Source: a virus. From it: 32,952 nucleotides of DNA. Of this stretch, positions 13,477-18,117 are shown piece after piece. A program made the position numbers and the translations under genes. The stretch spans positions 1 to 32,952 of the IMG/VR virus record IMGVR_UViG_3300020731_000051, one strand, 5' to 3'. The first letter of the stretch is position 1. Every line of letters starts with the position of its first letter. Below the pieces are notes generated by a model. It had not been told where the DNA came from. It made no database searches and saw nothing but the letters and a program-made list of their open reading frames with translations.

Positions 13477-14306
13477 TTAATTAGTTTTCCCATCCAGTAT
13501 TTGCATGCACCGACATTTTCGGTAAGAGTAAGATAGCCGTAAATCTGCCGGTTATCAAGGTACTGCGGGGTTTGACTTGCCCGCCAGTTACGAGCTACGC
13601 GGACGTATTCATAGTCCTGCGTACCATCGAAGTAGTTGGTGTTTGCTAGGGCGTTTGGGTGGATGAGATAGGTGCAATGCACCAGATCAACCTCGTTTAT
13701 CCCGCGTCTAATGCCATTGAGCAGGGCAAAGTACTCATCGCTATCTTGGTAGTAGCCAGTCTTGGTGACCGGATGGTGATAGTTGCTGTACCCAGCGCGG
13801 TTCTCCTCGCCTTCTGCCACTGCATAGCGCAATAGCGGGGCAATGACGGGGCGATTAGCCTCGACCAATGCTCGCAGTGTGCCAGGTAGCAGGAAATTGT
13901 CCACATCGCAGACAAAGTAATGCGCGCCGTACTCTTTTGCCTCTTCAATGCCTTCTTGACGTAGTTTCGCCAGCACATCAAAGCGTTCAGCGTTCCACTC
14001 ATGCACATCAAAGCGTTGTACCTGCTCCGGCACATCTTCATCGTTAAACCAGATCGATCGCCAGTTGTATAGGTGTTCGTCTGACTCATAACCATTTGCA
14101 GCGCGGACAGGCAATTCATCTATCCAGTCTTGGATAATCTCAGCCGTATTGTCGTTATTGTTGTTAGTTCTAAAGCTGAGAATGATTTTACTGCGCGGGT
14201 AATCAATGTTATCTAGGTTCTGTTCTAGCCAATAGGGCAACACCTTTGCCTTATCCTTAGCGAGAATGTGAAAGTAGACAACGGGTAAATCCCAATCAGT
14301 CTTCAT
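13473..14306 (-). CDS. Glycosyltransferase with GT-A-like fold
   Basis: 277 residues from ATG 14306. The N-terminus (VVYFHILAKDKAKVLPYWLEQN) is typical of GT-A enzymes that begin with a strand and a donor-binding helix. CDVDNFLLPGTL (DVDN, 134-137) supplies the DXD-type metal and nucleotide-sugar motif, followed by VIAPLLRY. The layout resembles the GT25/PLOD-like and Anp1-like groups. Phage glycosyltransferases modify virion or host surface sugars, or modified bases. The target here is unknown. It overlaps the HTH gene by 11 bases and the Zn micro-protein by 4. Confidence 0.75.
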   Translation of the reverse strand: MKTDWDLPVVYFHILAKDKAKVLPYWLEQNLDNIDYPRSKIILSFRTNNNNDNTAEIIQDWIDELPVRAANGYESDEHLYNWRSIWFNDEDVPEQVQRFDVHEWNAERFDVLAKLRQEGIEEAKEYGAHYFVCDVDNFLLPGTLRALVEANRPVIAPLLRYAVAEGEENRAGYSNYHHPVTKTGYYQDSDEYFALLNGIRRGINEVDLVHCTYLIHPNALANTNYFDGTQDYEYVRVARNWRASQTPQYLDNRQIYGYLTLTENVGACKYWMGKLIK

Positions 14307-14487
14307 CAGTCACCCACTTGTACATACTGTAATAGGCAATGCGGCGTATCGTTTCCTGGCTCACGCCGTATCGCTTGGCTAGTTCAATCACATTGATAGC
14401 GGTAGCTCCGCGACCTTCACTGGTCGATGCAACCTTGTACTCCTTGCGGATAGTCCGCACCGCTTCTTCGTTTAGTTTTAGTACCAT
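14296..14487 (-). CDS. Small HTH DNA-binding protein
   Basis: 63 residues from ATG 14487. NVIELAKRYGVSQETIRRIAYY (roughly 32-53) is a clear helix-turn-helix with the common VSxxTIRRI recognition helix, preceded by a basic helix (VRTIRKEY). This resembles phage HTH proteins that recognise DNA during homing, replication or regulation. Its start overlaps the SLT gene stop, so it is translated with it. Confidence 0.8.
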   Translation of the reverse strand: MVLKLNEEAVRTIRKEYKVASTSEGRGATAINVIELAKRYGVSQETIRRIAYYSMYKWVTDED

Positions 14488-14846
14488 CCCACCCTCTTTT
14501 CATGTTTTAATGCGTTACAGGCGTTATTGTTCCAATGAGTCTTGATATAACGCAAGCCCCAGCGGATTTGAGTTTGATAGTCATACTTGTAATCATTGCC
14601 GAATTGAGCCATCTTGTTAGCCGGCAGTGCTTGCGGAATACCCCGCGCCCCGCCGTGCTTATTGACCGCAGTTACCCGCCAATTACTTTCCATGGTCCAG
14701 AGTTTAACTAAGCAGCCCCACTGACGGGCGTTGCCACCTTGACGCAGGTATAAAGTATGGGCGAATTGCTTTGCGGGCGTTAAATGCTCGTTTGCAGCCT
14801 TTGTAGGGCAATTGCTGACCCAGGTTGCGACCACGACTAATCCCAC
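14478..14846 (-). CDS. SLT/lysozyme-like protein with a hydrophobic N-terminus
   Basis: 122 residues from GTG 14846. After a hydrophobic start (GLVVVATWVS) comes WGCLVKLWTMESNWRVTAV (catalytic Glu53 in the MESNW context), then GARGIPQALPANKMA and KYDYQTQIRWGLRYI, which is the standard layout of soluble lytic transglycosylases. It would cut glycan strands of peptidoglycan, and the N-terminus suggests export. The in-frame codons upstream (RRKRYIIGF) would extend the signal peptide but offer only ATT or ATC as starts. It is separate from the lysis block and in the opposite orientation. Confidence 0.75.
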   Translation of the reverse strand: MGLVVVATWVSNCPTKAANEHLTPAKQFAHTLYLRQGGNARQWGCLVKLWTMESNWRVTAVNKHGGARGIPQALPANKMAQFGNDYKYDYQTQIRWGLRYIKTHWNNNACNALKHEKRVGWY

Positions 14847-15292
14847 AAATCCGATGATGTATCTTTTACGGCGTGTAACCGATCGAGAAATTGAAATGTT
14901 GATGTTTTTGGCCTTTCCCTAGTTGTTACCTTCACTGGCAGTACGCCAGCTCGGGTAGCCTGTTGCCTAATACGGACCCAAATCAAAGATCGATCGTTCA
15001 CGCCTTGCGGCATGCCAACCGACTTGCGCCGTTCCACCGGCAGTGTGCCACCGAAAATGCCATAGTCAATTGTATGCGTATCTTTCATCGCATATTCAAG
15101 ACATGAGTTATCTCTAAATAGGGGACATTCTTGGCAGATCTTCATTGCCAGAACCGCGTTAGCGATAGTGCGTTCTTGCTGTTCTCTCGCTGCTGGTGAT
15201 GGCTTACCGCCTCGAAATGCGTGTTCTGGGAACCACCACTCTGGGTCGTATTCTTTATTCGCGCAAGAGGGCTTAGCCCCTGGCTTAGTCAT
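14837..15292 (-). CDS. WhiB-family Fe-S transcriptional regulator
   Basis: 151 residues from ATG 15292 (TAATG overlap). Cys10 (PSCANKE), Cys53 and Cys56 (CQEC) and Cys64 form the WhiB four-Cys set, although the last spacing is 7 rather than the usual 5. YGIFGGTLPVERR is the family's G-[IV]-[WF]-G-G turn followed by a basic patch. WhiB proteins are found only in Actinobacteria and their phages, where they bind sigma factors and alter transcription, including superinfection immunity in some mycobacteriophages. The C-terminal extension of about 50 residues is basic. Confidence 0.9.
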   Translation of the reverse strand: MTKPGAKPSCANKEYDPEWWFPEHAFRGGKPSPAAREQQERTIANAVLAMKICQECPLFRDNSCLEYAMKDTHTIDYGIFGGTLPVERRKSVGMPQGVNDRSLIWVRIRQQATRAGVLPVKVTTRERPKTSTFQFLDRLHAVKDTSSDLWD

Positions 15293-15567
15293 TACTTATC
15301 GCTCATCTGCGCGACAGCGCGGGCGATGATCTGTACTTCAGTTTTATCACGATTAAGAGTAGATAGTGTGTCTAATCGGTTGGCCAGGATTGACAATACT
15401 TCCTCGACTGCCTTATTCCAGCCTAGTCCGTAGCCTTGCGAATGAGCTAGGTCTAATTCATCTGATGTTGCCGTCCCTACCGCCTCTGTAGTCGGTTTAG
15501 TAGTTGCGCCGGTGATGAGTTGTCGCCACGCGTTAACTGCAAAGCTGCTTGTTTCGTATTCTGCCAT
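15292..15567 (-). CDS. 91-aa hypothetical protein, first gene of the leftward unit
   Basis: ATG 15567 has an AGGACGGAAGA purine stretch upstream. A central GYGLGWNKAVEEVLSILANRL helix follows a Thr-rich stretch. No family is recognised. It is the first gene downstream of the promoter at 15660-15688. A copy of the TACCGCCTC repeat (15478-15497) lies inside the coding region. Confidence 0.7.
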   Translation of the reverse strand: MAEYETSSFAVNAWRQLITGATTKPTTEAVGTATSDELDLAHSQGYGLGWNKAVEEVLSILANRLDTLSTLNRDKTEVQIIARAVAQMSDK

Positions 15568-15598
15568 TCTTCCGTCCTGTCTAGTAGTTTGCGCTCCG

Positions 15599-15651
15599 TA
15601 CCGCCTCTAACCGCGGTAAATTACGCCTTCATACCGCCTCTGGTGGCGGTA
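15599..15651. repeat. Two dyad operator-like sites, TACCGC-N8-GCGGTA
   Basis: 15599-15618 and 15632-15651 each have TACCGC and GCGGTA arms around an 8-base centre that begins CTCT. The starts are 33 bases apart, about three helical turns. They lie just downstream of the -10 of the leftward promoter, across the likely transcription start and leader. Further copies sharing TACCGCCTC are at 15205-15213, 15478-15497 (right arm CGGTT) and 17705-17724 (right arm CGGTG). Confidence 0.7.
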
Positions 15652-15659
15652 GAGTGCTT

Positions 15660-15688
15660 AAAATAGCGATAAGGCGCGAGAGTGTCAA
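15660..15688 (-). promoter_or_regulatory. Leftward promoter for the WhiB and glycosyltransferase unit
   Basis: On the minus strand TTGACA (15683-15688), a 17-base spacer, then TATTTT (15660-15665). The transcript would begin near 15653, inside the right-hand TACCGC dyad, and lead into the gene starting at 15567. The overlap with the dyads implies repression. Confidence 0.75.
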
Positions 15689-15731
15689 CCCCCGCGCCCG
15701 TGTCGTGTCAGCTCGTTACCGGTTCCGACAG

Positions 15732-15757
15732 TTGCACCCCTCAGAAAAGGGGCGCAA
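15732..15757 (-). terminator. Hairpin between the two leftward units, possible terminator
   Basis: Arms TTGCACCCCT (15732-15741) and AGGGGCGCAA (15748-15757), a 10-bp stem with one mismatch (G-U wobble in minus-strand RNA) and a 6-base loop. It falls after the gene ending at 15772. No T run follows, so it may act as a processing or attenuation hairpin rather than a strong terminator. Confidence 0.5.
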
Positions 15758-15771
15758 GCAATCGCCACACA

Positions 15772-16077
15772 TTACGCCACCTCGCTTTCGTCGTTCCAAT
15801 CGCTTTCAATGTCACTAGGCTTGTAGCCAAATCGTTCAAATTGCGAGGGTGTGGCACGGTGTGGGCGAAATTGCCAAATCTCAAAAAGGGCGCTATCTGG
15901 CAAATTGCTTATTGCGCAATTGTCGTTTTCGCAATCCTCGTTTTCTTCGCACCCGTCGTGAAAGTCGGGAAAATCGCGGATAGTGTCGGCAATCTCTTTT
16001 TGGGTGGCGAATAGCCCCCAATTCTCGATCTGGAAAAAGTAATTGCCCTGCAAATCCTCTACAAAATAACCTTTCAT
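15772..16077 (-). CDS. 101-aa acidic hypothetical protein
   Basis: ATG 16077 with AAGGGG a few bases upstream; the longer frame to 16188 reads into the neighbouring gene and is rejected. KGYFVEDLQGNYFFQIENWGLF begins a strand-rich N-terminus. The middle is very acidic (DGCEENEDCENDNC) with four Cys, and FEIWQFRPHRATPSQFERFGY follows. No family is recognised. It is the last gene of the promoter-distal part of this leftward unit. Confidence 0.7.
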   Translation of the reverse strand: MKGYFVEDLQGNYFFQIENWGLFATQKEIADTIRDFPDFHDGCEENEDCENDNCAISNLPDSALFEIWQFRPHRATPSQFERFGYKPSDIESDWNDESEVA

Positions 16078-16223
16078 TTGCTTAGCCCCTTTACATATTC
16101 GCGGAATAGGCTTGTTGCCTCTTTTTTGGTGTATCCCATAAATTGTTTTTCTTCGTAGTATCCGCCAACAAAAGCAGACAAAACCCATGCGCCCTGAAAT
16201 GTCTTGCGGTAAGAAATGGTCAT
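16074..16223 (-). CDS. 49-aa basic hypothetical protein
   Basis: ATG 16223 lies one base after the upstream stop. The product starts TISYRKTFQGAWVLSAFVGG and ends in a basic helix (KKEATSLFREYVKGLSK). It looks like a short strand-hairpin followed by a helix, common in small phage proteins of unknown function. The frame continuing to 16271 has no support. It overlaps the next gene by ATGA. Confidence 0.65.
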   Translation of the reverse strand: MTISYRKTFQGAWVLSAFVGGYYEEKQFMGYTKKEATSLFREYVKGLSK

Positions 16224-16224
16224 T

Positions 16225-16527
16225 TTATGCAACCGCCATTTCTGCCTTGAATAGTTCGCTTTTCTTGCCATAGGTGGCGGATTTGTAAATATCGATTTTC
16301 AGCTCATCACGCAATTCCCACATGGTAGGCACTTTTTCACCCGTGAGATAACCGCGTGAATGTAGTTCTTGAATAGCGCGGTAAGAATACTGTTCGTCAT
16401 ATCCATATTCCATGCCCATTGTGAAAGCGATCTTGCCATTGACCCACACGCGGTTGGAGAAATAGGTATTCCCACCGGTTTTGTCGAACCACAGGTGACC
16501 CTCAATAAAGATTGATCGTGTTTCCAT
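16225..16527 (-). CDS. 100-aa hypothetical phage protein
   Basis: ATG 16527 preceded by GGGAAACGAAAAA. EGHLWFDKTGGNTYFSNRV followed by GMEYGYDEQYSYRAIQELHSRG is a conserved-looking strand and helix pattern I associate with actinophage hypothetical proteins. The C-terminus is charged (TMWELRDELKIDIYKSA). No catalytic motif is seen. Confidence 0.7.
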   Translation of the reverse strand: METRSIFIEGHLWFDKTGGNTYFSNRVWVNGKIAFTMGMEYGYDEQYSYRAIQELHSRGYLTGEKVPTMWELRDELKIDIYKSATYGKKSELFKAEMAVA

Positions 16528-16571
16528 TTTTTCGTTTCCCTGTCTAATAGTCAGATGATTAGGCTCATCAG

Positions 16572-16605
16572 TAGGCGCGTCACGCCTAGACGGGCGTTAG
16601 CCCGT
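16572..16605. other. Two adjacent short hairpins between leftward genes
   Basis: TAGGCG (16572-16577) pairs with CGCCTA (16583-16588), and ACGGGC (16590-16595) pairs with GCCCGT (16600-16605), both perfect 6-bp stems. They lie in the 84-base gap between the genes ending at 16612 and starting at 16527, and could limit read-through or protect the transcript. Confidence 0.5.
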
Positions 16606-16611
16606 TTCGCC

Positions 16612-16695
16612 TTAGCGCTTGATCTTTTCGACCATGTACAAATAACTTAGATATAAACCTGTGCCAACAATTAGCCATGAATGAAATGCGTCCAC
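16612..16695 (-). CDS. 27-aa micro membrane protein
   Basis: GTG 16695 overlaps the preceding TAG (the minus-strand reads TAGTGG). The product is VDAFHSWLIVGTGLYLSYLYMVEKIKR, written here in pieces: a hydrophobic core of about 16 residues followed by a basic end, with the Lys and Arg tail placed as expected for an inside-oriented C-terminus. Too short for family assignment. Confidence 0.5.
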   Translation of the reverse strand: MDAFHSWLIVGTGLYLSYLYMVEKIKR

Positions 16696-16775
16696 TAGTT
16701 GCCCACTTTCTTGTCAATGAATGAGAGTGCGGAGATAGCTATTGCAAGGGTCAAAAGATATTGAAAAACGCTCAT
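16695..16775 (-). CDS. 26-aa micro membrane protein
   Basis: ATG 16775 follows directly on the stop of the upstream gene (TAA then ATG). The sequence begins MSVFQYLLTLAIAISALSF and ends DKKVGN: one hydrophobic span and a short basic tail. Its TAG overlaps the GTG of the next micro-gene, so the pair would be made together. Confidence 0.5.
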   Translation of the reverse strand: MSVFQYLLTLAIAISALSFIDKKVGN

Positions 16776-17060
16776 TTATTTGCCCCCGCAATACTTGCAG
16801 ATGAATGACTTGTGATCTGGTGAGTCTTGTGTGACTGTGCCGTCTGAGGCATTTCCAATGCCCCCACACATTCCACAGGCATATTCTTCTTGAACCTCGT
16901 CAATGTCTGAGCCGATGATTGAGGTTGAAAAGTCTGCAGGCTCACCGCCGAAATATGGCTCGTCAATTTGAGCCACGCAATCGTGTTGCAGATAGCCCAA
17001 TTCTTCTTCTGTTAATTCGCGTGATGTATCAAATGAAATTGTAAGGTTGTATTTTGGCAT
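16776..17060 (-). CDS. 94-aa acidic protein with a C-terminal zinc ribbon
   Basis: ATG 17060 with AAAGGAG upstream. An N-terminal strand (YNLTISFDTSRELTEEEL) precedes an acidic centre (GSDIDEVQEEY). Then come CGMCGGIG and FICKYCGGK, two CxxC pairs about 24 residues apart, forming a zinc ribbon. It overlaps no other gene but touches the micro-ORF start. DNA, RNA or protein binding is possible. Confidence 0.7.
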   Translation of the reverse strand: MPKYNLTISFDTSRELTEEELGYLQHDCVAQIDEPYFGGEPADFSTSIIGSDIDEVQEEYACGMCGGIGNASDGTVTQDSPDHKSFICKYCGGK

Positions 17061-17288
17061 TTACTTTTCTCCTTTCCATGTGAGGTTGTCGTAGGTGTGC
17101 AATCCGTCAATGTTTTGGGTGAGTGATACAACGATTGAACCGTCCTCATTTTCCCAACGGAAGAATTGATTGTGGCAATTTGGGCAACCGCCGTCCATGT
17201 CATTAAGAATTGTGATTGTCTGCTCATCGGTTATCTTCCAACCGCACACAATGCAATCAACCTTGATTAATCCGTGATAAGTAGCCAT
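17061..17288 (-). CDS. 75-aa zinc-ribbon protein, first gene of the leftward unit
   Basis: ATG 17288 is chosen because an AAGGACGGG purine stretch lies upstream, while the longer frame to 17363 would run through the promoter. CIVCGWKI and GGCPNCHNQFF give two CxxC pairs of a zinc ribbon, followed by a strand-rich segment (DGSIVVSLTQNI). It is followed directly by another zinc-ribbon gene. Function unknown. Confidence 0.7.
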   Translation of the reverse strand: MATYHGLIKVDCIVCGWKITDEQTITILNDMDGGCPNCHNQFFRWENEDGSIVVSLTQNIDGLHTYDNLTWKGEK

Positions 17289-17333
17289 TTTTTTCCCGTC
17301 CTTTTGGCAGATCGTCCGTCTGCCCGTAGGGCA

Positions 17334-17363
17334 ATCATAGGCGCGATCTATCCCGCGTGTCAA
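17334..17363 (-). promoter_or_regulatory. Leftward promoter for the zinc-ribbon unit
   Basis: On the minus strand TTGACA (17358-17363), an 18-base spacer, then TATGAT (17334-17339). Transcription would begin near 17327 and run about 38 bases to the ATG at 17288. Confidence 0.75.
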
Positions 17364-17410
17364 TTCTCCCGCGTGTTTTTCTTTTGGCGTGTTTCAGCTC
17401 ATGCGACCCC

Positions 17411-17430
17411 GCAAATCTTGCAAATCTTGC
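17411..17430. repeat. Tandem 9-bp direct repeat GCAAATCTT
   Basis: Two head-to-tail copies at 17411-17419 and 17420-17428, followed by GC. Iteron-like, located upstream of the leftward promoter. Two copies only, so significance is uncertain. Confidence 0.5.
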
Positions 17431-17863
17431 CAATGATTGCGCCCCAATGGGTCAATCCTTGATCTGGACAATTACCAGGAAAATGTACAAGGCGCGAGAC
17501 GCGCCGTTAGACCTAAATTTGTCTCCATATTTAGCGCCATTGGGTCATTGGATTGGCTACCGGTGCGCCTAGTTGGGTCAGTTGTTGCCGTATGGACAGT
17601 TCCACCAATAACCAACCAACACACAGAACAATCCCCTAATCCATCTTTATTTGTCTGTATTCAATAAAGATCAAGCCCCAAATCAACACAAAAATCCGCA
17701 ACCGTACCGCCTCGCAGGTCGGTGTTAGCCGTAAATCAAAACCGATTGCGCGTTTAGAATAGGTTGATCGACTCGGGGGGTTTTAAATATACGTAAGGTC
17801 GTATTGTATTATCAACCCAATTATTTTTTCTAAATATAGGCTCTGACCTGCGGTTTTACTTAA

Positions 17864-17879
17864 TGTGACAAAGATCACA
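17864..17879. promoter_or_regulatory. CRP/GlxR-like operator, TGTGA-N6-TCACA
   Basis: Perfect arms TGTGA (17864-17868) and TCACA (17875-17879) around CAAAGA. This is the consensus of CRP-family sites, including actinobacterial GlxR and Crp. The centre (17871.5) is about 56 to 61 bases before the likely start of the rightward transcript at 17916-17933. Confidence 0.65.
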
Positions 17880-17890
17880 CACCTCAAAGC

Positions 17891-17911
17891 GGGAAATGTG
17901 TCTAATTTCCC
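17891..17911. promoter_or_regulatory. GGGAAAT-N7-ATTTCCC dyad at the late promoter
   Basis: A perfect 7-bp inverted repeat at 17891-17897 and 17905-17911, just before the TATACT/TATATA -10 candidates. It replaces any good -35, so it could bind the phage regulator or activator of the packaging unit. Confidence 0.55.
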
Positions 17912-17915
17912 ACCT

Positions 17916-17926
17916 TATACTATATA
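17916..17926 (+). promoter_or_regulatory. Candidate -10 region of the rightward late promoter
   Basis: TATACT (17916-17921) and TATATA (17921-17926) overlap. No -35 match exists, and the TGTGA and GGGAAAT dyads occupy the space. An activator-dependent promoter, or one read by the phage sigma-like factor at 11766, would explain this. The leader before the ATG 18118 is about 185-190 bases and structured. Confidence 0.45.
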
Positions 17927-18020
17927 GGGGGTTTTGTTCGCAGACGGCTGTCGGCCGGCTGCTCACCCTACCCCAACGGGGCGTAGGCTACGCCGTAGCC
18001 CCTTATTGCTACCCATCGGC

Positions 18021-18099
18021 GGCGCTCCGCGCCACCCATAGGATATTTACATAGGGATAACCATAGGGCGCTTGGCAGCGCCAAAAGTATCACCATAGG
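18021..18099. repeat. Structured leader with CATAGG repeats and hairpins
   Basis: GGCGCTCCGCGCC (18021-18033) is a hairpin also found, with one change, at 4514-4526. CATAGG occurs at 18037, 18050, 18062 and 18094, and ATAACCATAGG (18057-18067) matches 4565-4575 exactly. A hairpin GGCGCT-TGGC-AGCGCC lies at 18067-18082. The function is unknown; transcript control or protein binding is plausible. Confidence 0.5.
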
Positions 18100-18117
18100 A
18101 ATTAAGGCGGGTGGAGT

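Larger units (their letters stand above)
17289..18117. other. Divergent control region of 829 bp, possible replication origin
   Basis: No gene is supported here; plus-strand frames at 17274-17667 lack ribosome sites and coding character. It holds a leftward promoter (17334-17363), tandem GCAAATCTT repeats (17411-17428), TGGGTCA three times (17448, 17541, 17574), a TACCGCCTC copy (17705), an inverted repeat CGCAGGTC (17713-17720) and GACCTGCG (17845-17852), GGTTGAT (17762-17768) and ATCAACC (17811-17817), an AT-rich stretch (about 17775-17840), a CRP-like box, a GGGAAAT dyad and CATAGG repeats. The density of repeats would suit an origin or a switch. This is inference. Confidence 0.55.

Noticed and set aside
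15682-16014. Plus-strand 110-aa open frame
   Set aside because: Shadow of the minus-strand gene at 15772-16077, which has a proper start and better composition.
17274-17667. Plus-strand open frames in the control region
   Set aside because: Short, overlapping each other, without ribosome sites, and lying across promoter and repeat elements.
17940-18035. tRNA gene in the GC-rich hairpin stretch
   Set aside because: The stems do not form a cloverleaf and no T-loop GGTTCGAxTCC-type motif is present.
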